A stretch of DNA of 64,000 bases from CAYLJJ01 sp964384025 (GCA_964384025.1 CAYLJJ010000001.1:171511-235510); one strand, 5' to 3'. Positions 48,324-58,102 are shown, counted from the stretch's first letter. Numbers and translations are program-made. Notes: generated by a model from the letters alone, not told the origin.

Positions 48324-51300
48324 TCAACTCTCAGGGCAGATCTCCAGCGCAACGCGGAGCCCAAAATATTCCTCTCCTAGGCTCCAGCGCAGCAGCTCCT
48401 CGCGGGCTTGAGGTTGCGTTAAGCTGACCAATCCTGAGTAGATCCCCTCAGAGAGCAAAATCCCGCTTCGATGGCCAAAAGATTCGCAGCGTCTTCTGAG
48501 ATCTTGAAGATCCATGCTGGGGAGCTGTTTTGCGAGATCTCTTAGGAGGGGCTTAAGCCTCTGCTCCCTCTTAAGGAGGGGACGAAAGTGCGCCGCCTGC
48601 TCCTCTAAGGCATGGGGTGGGGAGAGGGGCTGTTCAAGAGGAAAACCAAAGATGAGCAACAGAGCCTCTAGGCGCCTCCTCAAGAGGCTTGAGGACCAAC
48701 GCGATAGGGCGGAGAGCTGAGCATGCCCCAGGGCCATCCCACCCGCTAAGAAGAAGCGCTGCTTTAGCTCCCCCTCTTCTAGAATTTTCCAGGAGATGCT
48801 CCAAGCATCCCCAGAGGGGAGGCTTAGATCCAGGGGGCGTTTGTCCAGAAAGAGCTCTCCCGTGAGCCCAAAGCAGGCTTGAATCTTTCGGCCTAAAACT
48901 TGGAGTTCTGAGGGGACAGGGGAGAGAGAGAGCTGCTCAGGCCTAAAGATCTGAGGGAGACGCTTTTCTAAAGCGGCCAGCAACTGAAGAGGAGCGGTTT
49001 TAAGCCCCCGCCAGAGTTGCTCCCAGTCTAAAACTTTCAAGGAACGCTGAGGCCAACTGTTTAGGCGCAGCTTCCACTCCCTCAGAAGGGCGGTCTCTTT
49101 TCGATCTCCCAGAGCCAGGAGGAGCCGGGAGATCTCATAGCTCCGATCTCGATCTCCCATCCGCTCTCTCAACCGACACATCACCCTGAGCGGCTCTAAT
49201 TCAAAGGGCTGATGTCGAGCGAGCCAGAGCTGTGCGGCACAGGCTTCTTTCAGAGCGGGGGTTTTAGAGAGGGCACGGGCTTGGAGCTTCCGTAGAGAGA
49301 GATCCTCTGGCTGTTCCATCAGCGCCTCCTCCAGCTCCCTTAATAGGGGCTGGGGTGGAGCCTCTGCAGCCAAGAGGGATTCCAACCTCAGAGATCTCAG
49401 CTCTTCACTCTCCTCGCCCAGCTCTTCAAAGAGCCTGCGCAGCGCTTCAGGTCTACGGAGCCTGACCAGGAGCACCAACAGGCGCTCCAGAAGCTGGCGT
49501 GTTCGGTTCCCTCTCTGCCAGATAAAGCTGAGGAGGTTGAGCGCCTCCTCAAGCCGCCCCGCCTCCAACTCAATCTCAGCCATCTGAATTCGATAATCAT
49601 CTCGTTGCTTCGGCTCAGCGTTGAGCAGCAGACGCCTCAGGATCTTCAGCGCTTCTCGAGCAGCTCCAGCCTCTCTCGCGAGCTGAAGCTGCTTCTTTAA
49701 GATCTCTTGGTCATCGGAATATTCTCGCAGGACCTCCTCTAACAGCAGCTGAGCTCGCTCAGGATCATCCAGCTTCTTATAGATGGCAATGAGACGAAAG
49801 CAGAGCGCTCGTTGCAGCTCTCTGTCACTACTGAGGAAGCGGAGCCGATCATAGGCTGAGGCTGCCGCTTCCCAGCGCTCCAACTCCGTGTAAAGATCTG
49901 CCAGATGTTGAAGCAGTCTGGGTTCCTCTCTCGCTTCATCTTGGAGCATCCGCTCCAAGGTAAGCGCAGCCTCCTCTGGGGCTCCCATGCGCTGAGCCTG
50001 AAGCTCTACGACCTCCAAGAGAGCCTCTTGTCGCTCTTCAGGGCAGGCCTGAGCGCGGATCTGAAGGGCTTCAACCAACCCAGCCCAGTTCAATCGATTC
50101 CGGCTGAGGCGGCGGATGGCTGAAAAGGCTCTGGGGTTGCGGGGGCTGCGTCGCAAAGCGAGGAGGTAGTTGGCGAGGGCAGCCTCTTCTCCCTTCTGTG
50201 TCTGCTCTCTGAGCCCTCCTGCCTCCAAGAGATGTTGAGTGGCGTTTTGAGGATCCAGGGCTGCGCGTCCCTCCTCCTCGGCGCTCAAGAGAGCTTGTTC
50301 GTTTAGGCCCCGCGCCCGATAGAGGCGATGCAACATCGAGAGGGCGCTGTAGGAGCTAGGTTGCTGCTCTAAAACAGCTTCATAACTGTCGCAAGCTTCC
50401 TCTTCGCGGTTGAGCCTTGAGAAGAGAGCCCCCATTCCCAGGAGAATCGACTCTCGCTCGAGGTTCTGGGCGCGGGAGAGCCGCGCGGGGAGTATCTCAG
50501 CCAGCCGATCGGGATCTCGAAGCTGGTGAGCGATCTTCTCCATCGCCTCTAGAGCCTCGCGCTCCTGAGGCTCTAGGAGCAAAATCGCTCGATAGGCCCA
50601 CCAAGCTTGCTGTTGATCTTGGCAAAGGAGGCGCGCGCGCTGGAGCATAAAGCCCAACTGAGCGCCTTGAGAGAGGGTGTTTTGCGCTAAGGCTGCGTAG
50701 ATCTCACTGAGTTCCTTTAGATCTCCTTGAACTAGATACCGTCGTTCAAGGCCCAACAAAGCTCCAGGATCATCAGGGTAGAGGCTCAGGACCTCTTCCA
50801 GTGCCTTGTAAGCTTGCTCCTCTACAGGAGTAGGACCCAGGGCGAGGCGTCCCCGGTTTCGAGGAGTCGAGAACGCCAATAGAGGCTTCATCTGATGAGC
50901 GCCTTGAGCGCTCTCCCGCAGCTCTTTGGCCTCGGGGCTCTCCTCTCCCTCCAAGAGCTTGAGCGTCTCTTGGGGGGCTCCATCGACAAGGAGAGCGTAA
51001 GCTGCATCGAGGCGCAGGGCTTCGGAGATGCCCGAGTCAGTGTAGGCTTCAGCGGCTCTGATAGCAGCCTCGGCGAAGCCCCTCCAATCTCCCAGGAGGG
51101 CTGCGCTTTGGCTGAGACCTCGAAGCGCTGTAAGCTCATCAGAGAGCGCGTTCAGCGCTCCCTTAAAGCAGCTCATCGCCTCTTGGGGACGCTGAAAGAT
51201 CTGTAGATAGATCTCCCCCTTGCGAGAGAGAATCCGAGCGCGCTCCTCCGCTTCGAGACGCAGAGGGTACTCAGCGTCCAAGAATCGCAGGACCATGCCC

Positions 51301-51548
51301 CAGTTCTCCCGCTTTTGGAAAAGCCAACGGGCAGAGGTCAAAGCGGGGAGCAGAGCGGGGTCCGACTGATGTGCCCGTTGATACCAACGCATGGCGCGCT
51401 GTTCATCTTCCATGCAGTATTCACAGCAGTGCCCGATCTCCAAGGCGATGCGGCTGCGTCGGCGAGGATCTACGCTGGCGCTGAGTTCCCTTTTGAGAGC
51501 TTTGAGACGCTCCTCCTGAAGCTCTCTATCTGAGGCTTTAGATCCCAT
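48324..51548 (-). CDS. Large TPR-repeat protein
   Basis: The protein has 1074 residues, without signal peptide. It is almost entirely helical, with tandem TPR-type repeats (ALTLERMLQDEAREEPRLLQ, HLADLYTELERWEAAASAYD, YSALSMLHRLYRARGLNEQA, LVEALQIRAQACPEERQEAL). The last 250 residues are more diverged. The ATG at 51548 follows a TTG in frame; I prefer the ATG. It probably scaffolds a cytosolic complex. It is the last gene of the proC-DUF167-peptidase-TPR operon, 9 bases after the peptidase. No catalytic motif is visible. Confidence 0.75.
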   Translation of the reverse strand: MGSKASDRELQEERLKALKRELSASVDPRRRSRIALEIGHCCEYCMEDEQRAMRWYQRAHQSDPALLPALTSARWLFQKRENWGMVLRFLDAEYPLRLEAEERARILSRKGEIYLQIFQRPQEAMSCFKGALNALSDELTALRGLSQSAALLGDWRGFAEAAIRAAEAYTDSGISEALRLDAAYALLVDGAPQETLKLLEGEESPEAKELRESAQGAHQMKPLLAFSTPRNRGRLALGPTPVEEQAYKALEEVLSLYPDDPGALLGLERRYLVQGDLKELSEIYAALAQNTLSQGAQLGFMLQRARLLCQDQQQAWWAYRAILLLEPQEREALEAMEKIAHQLRDPDRLAEILPARLSRAQNLERESILLGMGALFSRLNREEEACDSYEAVLEQQPSSYSALSMLHRLYRARGLNEQALLSAEEEGRAALDPQNATQHLLEAGGLREQTQKGEEAALANYLLALRRSPRNPRAFSAIRRLSRNRLNWAGLVEALQIRAQACPEERQEALLEVVELQAQRMGAPEEAALTLERMLQDEAREEPRLLQHLADLYTELERWEAAASAYDRLRFLSSDRELQRALCFRLIAIYKKLDDPERAQLLLEEVLREYSDDQEILKKQLQLAREAGAAREALKILRRLLLNAEPKQRDDYRIQMAEIELEAGRLEEALNLLSFIWQRGNRTRQLLERLLVLLVRLRRPEALRRLFEELGEESEELRSLRLESLLAAEAPPQPLLRELEEALMEQPEDLSLRKLQARALSKTPALKEACAAQLWLARHQPFELEPLRVMCRLRERMGDRDRSYEISRLLLALGDRKETALLREWKLRLNSWPQRSLKVLDWEQLWRGLKTAPLQLLAALEKRLPQIFRPEQLSLSPVPSELQVLGRKIQACFGLTGELFLDKRPLDLSLPSGDAWSISWKILEEGELKQRFFLAGGMALGHAQLSALSRWSSSLLRRRLEALLLIFGFPLEQPLSPPHALEEQAAHFRPLLKREQRLKPLLRDLAKQLPSMDLQDLRRRCESFGHRSGILLSEGIYSGLVSLTQPQAREELLRWSLGEEYFGLRVALEICPES

Positions 51549-51557
51549 CAAGGCCCC

Positions 51558-52505
51558 TCAGTGTAGAGTCGGAGAGCGCCCTTCATAGGGATCATAGACC
51601 CGAGAGGGGCTTTCTTGTGGTGCATCCTCCTTGGCCTCCTCCTGAGCCATCAAAGCCATCTTGAGGACCCGCTCTCGGCATCGCTTACGCCAAGCTAGGA
51701 TCAATAAGAGGGTTCCCAGAGTCCATAGGCTTGTAGAGCCAAAGAGGACCGGGAGCCAACCCCACCAAATACGCAGGCTTTTCCTCCATTCCACTTCAAT
51801 CTCAGCGAGAGAGATCCCAAAAGCGCTCTCTATCGCGAGGGGAAACTCCTCTTGGGCCAAAGCTTTAAGCAGAGCTTTAAAACGGGAGGAACCGAAGCGA
51901 TCCTCGAGCCAGCCAACAAAATGAACCGCCTGAGCATAGGCGATCCCTGCTCGTGGCCCACCTTTTGGGAAGCCCCGTGAGAGATCTCTCAACGGCAGGA
52001 GCTGGTCCTGAGAGGCGGCTTCTGTGAGCAACCAGGCGCGTCGAAAAGAGTAGGTTTCAGATTGGCGGATGGCGATCCCCTCATGGAACCAGCGAGGGAC
52101 AGAGGGGTTCAACGCCCCCAAAGCAACATGGCTGATCTCATGTTGGAGGGTCTGTTGAAGCTGTGCAGGTCCTCCATCAGGGCTGAGATAGATGTGATGA
52201 GCGGAGGGATAAGCCAATCCTCCAGCCCATTCAGGGGGTTCACCTCCATGACGCCGCGCCGCCTCTGCTCGCATCTGGGTTGAGTCTCTCAGGAGATAGA
52301 TCTGGATCTTTTCCTTGGCCTCACTCCCCAGCTCACTATAGATACGCTTATGGCTGGCCTCGATCCCCTCCATAATCTCTTGAGCGAAACCCTCCAACCC
52401 TGAAGTCCAGGAGAGACGATAGTGCTCACTCTCTGCTGACTCAAACTCAAGAGCCAACAGAGGAGCAGGGCAGAGCAGCAGCGCGAGCAGAGAGAGCAGC
52501 CTCAT
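51558..52505 (-). CDS. Peptidase MA-family (gluzincin-like) exported membrane protein
   Basis: The protein has 315 residues. It has an N-terminal signal peptide (MRLLSLLALLLCPAPLLAL). The zinc motif is TLQHEISHVALGAL (HExxH), with the third ligand Glu in PRWFHEGIAIRQSE, typical of the peptidase MA-like family. Residues about 250-270 form a membrane helix (LPVLFGSTSLWTLGTLLLIL) and the tail is cytosolic. So a periplasmic zinc protease is anchored at its C-terminus. Its first codon overlaps the DUF167 gene stop by 4 bases. The substrate is unknown. Confidence 0.82.
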   Translation of the reverse strand: MRLLSLLALLLCPAPLLALEFESAESEHYRLSWTSGLEGFAQEIMEGIEASHKRIYSELGSEAKEKIQIYLLRDSTQMRAEAARRHGGEPPEWAGGLAYPSAHHIYLSPDGGPAQLQQTLQHEISHVALGALNPSVPRWFHEGIAIRQSETYSFRRAWLLTEAASQDQLLPLRDLSRGFPKGGPRAGIAYAQAVHFVGWLEDRFGSSRFKALLKALAQEEFPLAIESAFGISLAEIEVEWRKSLRIWWGWLPVLFGSTSLWTLGTLLLILAWRKRCRERVLKMALMAQEEAKEDAPQESPSRVYDPYEGRSPTLH

Positions 52506-52795
52506 GAGAACCCCAGGCGATCTTTAAGAGCCTCTTCCTTGAGGCTGCTAAAGCAGAGCAGCTTCTCTCGCCCGCTGTGTCCTCGTAGGATCTGGATGCT
52601 GCTGGGGGGCAACCGCAGCTGCTTTCCCAAAAACTTAAGCAGAGCTTTATTGGCAGCTCCATCTACAGGGGCAGCCTTAAGGCGGATTTTGAGGGTATCT
52701 CCATGAGGGCCGATGATCTCATCTCGCCCTGCCCTGGGTTGAACACGCACAGAGAGTAGAGCACCTTTGGAGCTACTGCGGACCAGAGCGCTCAT
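52502..52795 (-). CDS. DUF167 (YggU) family protein
   Basis: The protein has 97 residues from the ATG at 52795, which overlaps the proC stop (ATGA). The DUF167 core is plain: ALLSVRVQPRAGRDEIIGPH, LKIRLKAAPVDGAANKALLK and FLGKQLRLPPSSIQILRGHS. The family is small, conserved and of unknown function, and it commonly follows proC, as here. A longer in-frame start within proC has no ribosome binding site and would add 39 residues unlike the family. Confidence 0.92.
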   Translation of the reverse strand: MSALVRSSSKGALLSVRVQPRAGRDEIIGPHGDTLKIRLKAAPVDGAANKALLKFLGKQLRLPPSSIQILRGHSGREKLLCFSSLKEEALKDRLGFS

Positions 52796-53565
52796 CTCTC
52801 CATCTCCAAAGAGCGTGCCTCTGCGGCCAAGATCGCCTCGATAACACAGCCGCGAAAACCTCTGGTCTCCAGAACTTGGACACCTCGGATGCTCATCCCC
52901 GCAGGAGAACAAACAGCATCCTTGAGGAGGGCAGGGTGCATCCCCTCCTCCATCAGCAGGCTGGCCCCTCTCGCTGTCGCTGCAGCCATACGGAGGGCCT
53001 GAGTCCGAGAGAGCCCCAGGGCCACAGCACCATCAGCCATCGCCTCAACCATCAACGCAAAGTAAGCAGGGCCACAGCCCGTTAAGGCGGTGCCTGCCGA
53101 GAAGAGGGACTCTTCACTGAGCAACTCCACCTGCCCCACCGCGCTGAAGAGTTGTGTAGCGCGTCGCAGCTCCTCAGCCCCCCCCCTCTCCAAGATCAAG
53201 CTGACTCCAGCCCTCTTTAAGACGGAGATGTTGGGCATGATGCGGATCAGCCGCGCTTCAGGAAGAGCCTCCTTGAGTTGAGTCAGGGGAGTGCCCGCCA
53301 GGATAGAGAAGATTCGCCGCCCCACGAGCTGATCTTTAGAGAGGCTTAGCTTTGAGAGCTGCTGTGGTTTGATGCCCAATAGGATCTCTTCTGAGCCCCC
53401 GAGCACCTCTTCAACAGAGGCAGCTTGGACCCCCAAACGCTTAGAAAGCGCCTCCGCTGTGTGAGGATCGGCGACCGAGACCTCCGCAGCGCAGAGAATC
53501 CCCGCCTCTAACCAAGCCTCTAAGAGCGCGCTCCCCATCTTTCCACAGCCGATAAAGCCAAACAT
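52792..53565 (-). CDS. proC: Pyrroline-5-carboxylate reductase
   Basis: The protein has 257 residues. The N-terminal NAD(P)-binding motif FGFIGCGKMGSALLEAWLEA, the segment LIRIMPNISVLKRAGVSLIL, and the C-terminal helices ALTGCGPAYFALMVEAMADG and DAVCSPAGMSIRGVQVLETR are the proC signature. It makes proline from pyrroline-5-carboxylate with NAD(P)H in the cytosol. It is the first gene of an operon with DUF167, a peptidase and a TPR gene. It is slightly shorter than the usual 270. Confidence 0.95.
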   Translation of the reverse strand: MFGFIGCGKMGSALLEAWLEAGILCAAEVSVADPHTAEALSKRLGVQAASVEEVLGGSEEILLGIKPQQLSKLSLSKDQLVGRRIFSILAGTPLTQLKEALPEARLIRIMPNISVLKRAGVSLILERGGAEELRRATQLFSAVGQVELLSEESLFSAGTALTGCGPAYFALMVEAMADGAVALGLSRTQALRMAAATARGASLLMEEGMHPALLKDAVCSPAGMSIRGVQVLETRGFRGCVIEAILAAEARSLEMER

Positions 53566-54053
53566 CTCTAAGAGACCCCTTCATGTTCAATCTCATTATT
53601 AATCTCGGAGGGGATCTCGGATCTAGGTTCTGTTGAATTTGGAGGCTGAGGCCTCTGTGGTGCAGAGATCTTCTCACCAGAGCTGAGGGCCGCTGTGAGC
53701 CTCTCTGACGGTTGAGCGGTGGTAAAGGCTGTGCTTCATCAGCGGTGCAAAGCAGCGTTGAAGTTGAAGAAACAGGAAAAGCATCTTGGAGTCAGTGAGC
53801 CTACAGGAGCAAATTCAATGGAACCAAAATTCGATCTCATAATCATAAGCTGCCGTGGGATGTGGGATCCGTTCTCCATCGTAGATCTCTATAGGCTCTC
53901 CTCCCCACCTTTACGCTCTTTAAACTCCTTGAAAATTCAGGGTCTAATGGACGACAGTCAGCGCTCAAATCGGCTCCATGCTCTAAAGCGCAGATTGGGC
54001 CTTCCTCCATTCTCAGCTCTTCTAACAAACAGGAACATCCAAAAAACAACAGA
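53566..54053. other. Divergent intergenic region between proC operon and tldD-like gene
   Basis: This 488-base stretch should hold the promoters of two divergent transcripts. Both strands contain only short reading frames of unprotein-like composition (for example 53719-54057 on plus), which I do not call. I see no convincing promoter boxes, hairpin with T tail, or RNA gene. Confidence 0.4.
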
Positions 54054-55757
54054 ATGAGTAGCTATAAACGCAAGAACATGCACAGATTCACTCTTATTGC
54101 CCTCCTCCTCACCCCTGTCCTTAGCCACGCGGAGAGCGCTCCAGATCCTCGCCTGAAGATCCTCAAGGCGATGCAGACGGAGCTTCAACGGAGCATGGAG
54201 CAGCTCAAGCTCCCAGAGTATGAAGCCCCTTATTTCATTAGTTATCGCCTCAGCGAAGAGGATGAGCTTGAGGTCCGCGCCCGCTTTGGAGCGATCGTTC
54301 AGGATGGTAGAGAGCGACATCGGAAACTGGCTGTCGATGTGCGGGTGGGAGGGTACAGCTTTGACAGCAGCGCCGAGTTGGATGATGACTCCTACTATGA
54401 AGAGCGGGGCTTCCAGGCGCCCAAGAGAGCGCCCATCGATGATGATGAGCTGGTGCTGCGAGTGGGCTTCTGGCTCCTCAGCGATCAGGCGTATAAGGGA
54501 GCACTCCAAAGCTATCTAAGAAAGAAAGCTCGCCAAGTGATGAGCCTTAAGGAGAAACAGGTTGATAGCTTTAGTCGGGCGCCCAGTGTTCAACATCAAG
54601 ATCCTCCTCTGAGCCTTGAGGCGGATCGAGAGCGCTGGAGAGAGCTTGCCCGGCGCCTCTCTCTGCGCTTTCGTCAACCTGGGATCCTGGAGGGCAGTGT
54701 TCGCATCGCTGGGAGTCACAGTCGCCTCTTCTTGGTCAACAGCGAGGGCAGCCAGATGATCCGCGATGAGTTGCTCTATGTGCTTGGCTTCGAGGTCCTA
54801 GGTCAGGCCCCCGATGGGATGTTACTGGAACAGGGAGAGACCCTCTACCGACGCAGCTTTAAGGAGTTCCCCAACGAGCAGGAGCTTGAGGCTCTGGTGG
54901 ATGAGGCAGTTGAGAAGCTGGCTCTCCTCTATAAGGCTCCCTTGGCAGATCCCTACACCGGCCCTGCCATCTTGGAGCCTGAGGCCAGCGGGGTCTTTTT
55001 TCATGAGACCTTGGGGCACCGTTTGGAGGGAGAGCGTCAGGACGATGCTCGTGAGGGGCAGACCTTTAAGGGCAAGCTGGAGACTCAGATCCTGCCCAAG
55101 TTCATCACCTTGCGAGACGATCCCACCCTGAGCAGCCTGAACGGTGTCTCTCTCAATGGTCACTATCTCTATGATGATCAGGCGGTCATCGCCCAAGACA
55201 CTCTCCTCGTCGATAGGGGAATCTTGAAGACCTTCCTGAGCAGCCGTAGGCCCTTAGAGGATCTCAACGGCAGCAACGGGCACGGCAGGGCTCGAGGGGT
55301 TCATCAACCTATGGCCCGTATGGGCAACCTCATCGTTGAGGGGCATCAACCGGTCAGCCAAGCGCGCCTTAAAGAGATGCTCTTAGAGGAGGCGCGGCGC
55401 CAAGGCAAACCCTACGGCCTGATCATCCGCGACATCATCGGGGGCTCCACCAACACCAGCACCTATGGCTATCAGGCTTTTAAGGGTACCCCTCGGATGG
55501 TCTATCGCGTGGATGTTCAGACCGGAGAGGAGCGCTTGGTTCGAGGGGTGGATATGGTGGGGACACCTTTGACTGTGATGAGCAAGATCCTGGCGACCAG
55601 TGATCAACAGGGGATCTTTAACGGCTTCTGTGGCGCTGAGAGCGGCTATGTCCCTGTAAGCGCTGTCGCGCCCGCCACTCTTTTTCAGGAGATCGAACTG
55701 CAACGCAGCAAGGAGGAAAAGGAGCGCGCGCCGGTTTTACCAGCCCCCTGGCCTTAG
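54054..55757 (+). CDS. Exported TldD/PmbA-family metalloprotease
   Basis: The protein has 567 residues. A signal peptide is present (HRFTLIALLLTPVLSHA), starting from an ATG at 54054 or in-frame at 54078. The middle carries the TldD zinc motif HETLGHRLEGE (HExxxH, with downstream Glu) in the conserved context ESGVFFHET. Later TldD landmarks are LLVDRGILKTFLSSR, RARGVHQPMARMGNLIVEGH and the Ser/Gly region GGSTNTSTYG. Classical TldD/PmbA pairs act in the cytosol on peptides such as microcin B17; this one is exported and has no PmbA partner nearby. It is transcribed alone, divergent from proC. Confidence 0.88.
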   Translation: MSSYKRKNMHRFTLIALLLTPVLSHAESAPDPRLKILKAMQTELQRSMEQLKLPEYEAPYFISYRLSEEDELEVRARFGAIVQDGRERHRKLAVDVRVGGYSFDSSAELDDDSYYEERGFQAPKRAPIDDDELVLRVGFWLLSDQAYKGALQSYLRKKARQVMSLKEKQVDSFSRAPSVQHQDPPLSLEADRERWRELARRLSLRFRQPGILEGSVRIAGSHSRLFLVNSEGSQMIRDELLYVLGFEVLGQAPDGMLLEQGETLYRRSFKEFPNEQELEALVDEAVEKLALLYKAPLADPYTGPAILEPEASGVFFHETLGHRLEGERQDDAREGQTFKGKLETQILPKFITLRDDPTLSSLNGVSLNGHYLYDDQAVIAQDTLLVDRGILKTFLSSRRPLEDLNGSNGHGRARGVHQPMARMGNLIVEGHQPVSQARLKEMLLEEARRQGKPYGLIIRDIIGGSTNTSTYGYQAFKGTPRMVYRVDVQTGEERLVRGVDMVGTPLTVMSKILATSDQQGIFNGFCGAESGYVPVSAVAPATLFQEIELQRSKEEKERAPVLPAPWP

Positions 55758-55901
55758 AGATAAGAATTAAAGTAAGCACCAAGCATCACAAGCTTCCGCG
55801 GCCAAAAAACATTATAAGCAAGATTGTTCCGCACTGGATTAAGTAAAAAATATATCTTTATTTCACTATAAGAGCAGCATTAACATGCTGAACTCCTAAT
55901 C

Positions 55902-56588
55902 CTAATCAGGCAAACTCCAGTCAATAGGCGTCTCACCCTGAGCAGTCAGATGCTCATTGACTATCCTAAAGTGACCACAGCCAAACCAGCCATGCCGAGC
56001 GGAGAGGGGAGAGGGATGAACGCTAGAGAGGATCAGGTGGCGGTTGTTGTCGATCATCCGCGCCTTTTTCTTAGCGGGGCCGCCCCAGAGCAAAAAGATC
56101 AGGCCCTCTTTCTGTTCATTGAGGGTTCGAATGACCTGATCTGTAAAGGTCTCCCAGCCCTTCTTACGATGAGAATTGGCTTTTCGTGCACGGACAGTGA
56201 GCACGGTGTTGATCATCAAGACCCCTTGCTCCGCCCAGTGGATCAGCTCCCCGTGGGCTGGGCGCGGGATGCCTAGAGAAGCTTCGATCTCCTTATAGAT
56301 GTTTACCAGAGAGGGAGGAGGGCGCACTCCCCTACGAACGGAGAAGCAGAGGCCATGAGCTTGACCAGGGCCATGGTAAGGGTCTTGTCCCAGGATCACC
56401 ACCCGCACCTTATCGAAAGGAGTGTGCCAAAAAGCGCTGAAGATCTCCTTGTTGGGAGGATAGACCTCATAGGCTGCTTGCTCAGCCTGTAAGAAGGTCC
56501 TGAGTTGAGACATATACTCCTTCTCAAACTCATCCTTGAGGACCTCTAACCATGAGGGCTCTAGCTTTACGCGACCGCTGTCGTCCAT
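55902..56588 (-). CDS. ung: Uracil-DNA glycosylase
   Basis: The protein has 228 residues from the ATG at 56588 (GGAGG site; the in-frame start at 56612 has none). Catalytic motifs are complete: VILGQDPYHGPGQAHGLCFS (water-activating Asp), the uracil pocket VLMINTVLTVRARKANSH, and HPSPLSARHGWFG with the catalytic His and DNA-minor-groove loop. It removes uracil from DNA to start base excision repair. It is divergent from the flavoenzyme gene. The C-terminal WSLPD ending is usual for the family. Confidence 0.97.
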   Translation of the reverse strand: MDDSGRVKLEPSWLEVLKDEFEKEYMSQLRTFLQAEQAAYEVYPPNKEIFSAFWHTPFDKVRVVILGQDPYHGPGQAHGLCFSVRRGVRPPPSLVNIYKEIEASLGIPRPAHGELIHWAEQGVLMINTVLTVRARKANSHRKKGWETFTDQVIRTLNEQKEGLIFLLWGGPAKKKARMIDNNRHLILSSVHPSPLSARHGWFGCGHFRIVNEHLTAQGETPIDWSLPD

Positions 56589-56677
56589 CTTGACCTCCAG
56601 GGCCTGCAACATATCGGGGCCCTAATGGTTCTTGATAAAACACAAAGGCAACAAAGACTAGAGATTCTGGGGAAATT

Positions 56678-58102
56678 ATGAGTACGGTTCAGAAGGTAGA
56701 TGTCGCCATAATCGGCGCAGGCAGCGCAGGCCTCAACGCCCGTAGAGCAGTTGAACAGCAGGGGGGCAGCGTCCTGATGATCGATGATGGTCCCTATGGC
56801 ACCACCTGTGCGCGGGTGGGCTGTATGCCCTCCAAGCTGCTTATCGCCGCCGCTGAAGCTGCACACCATATCGATCATGCGCATCGCTTTGGCGTCCAGG
56901 GAGAGTTCAAGGTGGATGGGGCCGCGGTGATGGATCGCGTCAAGCGGGAGCGTGATCGCTTTGTGGGCTTTGTGGTCAGGGGCACTGAGGCGATCCCAAC
57001 GGAGAAGCGCTTACGTCTCCGTGCCCGCTTCGACGGCCTCAACCGCCTGAGCCTCAGCGATGGCAGTCGCGTAGAGGTGGGGGCTGTGGTCATCGCCTCT
57101 GGATCCTCCTCCTGGCTGCCCCCTCCCTTCCGAGGCCTTGGGGAGCGGGTGATGTTCAACGATCAACTCTTTGATATGGAGACGCTCCCTAAGAAGATCG
57201 CCGTCATCGGCTGTGGGGTGATCGGCATTGAGCTGGGACAGGCCCTCAACCGCCTGGGAGTAGAGGTTCGCTTCTTCGCCATCGATGACATCATCGGCGC
57301 GGGCAGCGATCCTGCGGTGAAGGCCAGCGTTCGGGTTCACTTTGAGTCCAGCCTTGAGATGAAGATGGAGTGTCAGAGCCTCAGCGCTGAGGCGGAGGGG
57401 GAGGGGGTTCGCCTCCGCTGGAGAGATAAGGATGGTGTTGAGGGAGATGACTACTTTGAGCGCATCCTGGCCTCAACCGGGCGACGCGCCAATGTGGCTG
57501 ATCTCAACCTGGAGAGCACCGGAATCCAGCTTCAGAGAACAGGGATTCCAGAGTATGACCCTGAGACGATGCGCTGTGGAGAGAGCAATATCTTCCTAGC
57601 CGGAGATGTGACCGCTGATCTTCCTTTACTGCATGAAGCTTCTGACGAGGGGAAGATCGCTGGACGCAACGCCGCCCGCCTTGTCTTGGGTAAGTCTATC
57701 CAGCGCTATGCGCGCCGAACTCCCCTCGGCGTAGTCTTCACCGATCCCAACATCGCCACGGTGGGACGCAGCTACGCCTCTCTTCAAGGGGAGGAGTTTG
57801 GTGTCGGTGAGATCGACTTTAGCCGCCAGGGGCGCGCACGAGTGATGGGCCGCAATCAGGGCTTGGTGCGGATCTATGGTGCTCAGGATGGAACCCTGTT
57901 GGGCGCAGAGCTGTTTGGTCCTGACGCAGAGCACCACGCCCATCTGCTCTCCTGGGCCATCCAGCAGGGGTTGAGCGTTCAAGAGGCGCTGAGGATGCCC
58001 TTCTACCATCCCGTCACTGAGGAGGGACTCAGGACCGCGCTGCGTGATTTGGCGACCAAGCTCAAGCTGGACCGTGAGGAGCTGCGGTTGATCTCTGACT
58101 GA
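56678..58102 (+). CDS. Dihydrolipoyl dehydrogenase-like pyridine nucleotide-disulfide oxidoreductase
   Basis: The protein has 474 residues. The FAD-binding motif VAIIGAGSAGLNARRAVEQQ opens it, followed by the redox-active pair in GTTCARVGCMPSKLL. The second Rossmann motif KIAVIGCGVIGIELGQALNR binds NAD(P), the FAD motif is NIFLAGDVTADLPLLHEA, and the C-terminal PFYHPVTEEGLRTAL holds the catalytic His and Glu. So it should oxidise a dithiol such as dihydrolipoamide. It lacks a partner E1/E2 operon here, so a moonlighting role is possible. It is preceded by a modest ribosome binding site. Confidence 0.93.
   Translation: MSTVQKVDVAIIGAGSAGLNARRAVEQQGGSVLMIDDGPYGTTCARVGCMPSKLLIAAAEAAHHIDHAHRFGVQGEFKVDGAAVMDRVKRERDRFVGFVVRGTEAIPTEKRLRLRARFDGLNRLSLSDGSRVEVGAVVIASGSSSWLPPPFRGLGERVMFNDQLFDMETLPKKIAVIGCGVIGIELGQALNRLGVEVRFFAIDDIIGAGSDPAVKASVRVHFESSLEMKMECQSLSAEAEGEGVRLRWRDKDGVEGDDYFERILASTGRRANVADLNLESTGIQLQRTGIPEYDPETMRCGESNIFLAGDVTADLPLLHEASDEGKIAGRNAARLVLGKSIQRYARRTPLGVVFTDPNIATVGRSYASLQGEEFGVGEIDFSRQGRARVMGRNQGLVRIYGAQDGTLLGAELFGPDAEHHAHLLSWAIQQGLSVQEALRMPFYHPVTEEGLRTALRDLATKLKLDREELRLISD

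Noticed and set aside
53719..54057. 112-residue plus-strand frame before the tldD-like gene
   Set aside because: Composition is not protein-like, it has no ribosome binding site and no recognisable motif.
55875..55890. Stem-loop CAGCAT-TAAC-ATGCTG after the uracil-DNA glycosylase gene
   Set aside because: The stem is short and no T-run follows directly on the minus strand; I could not support it as a terminator.
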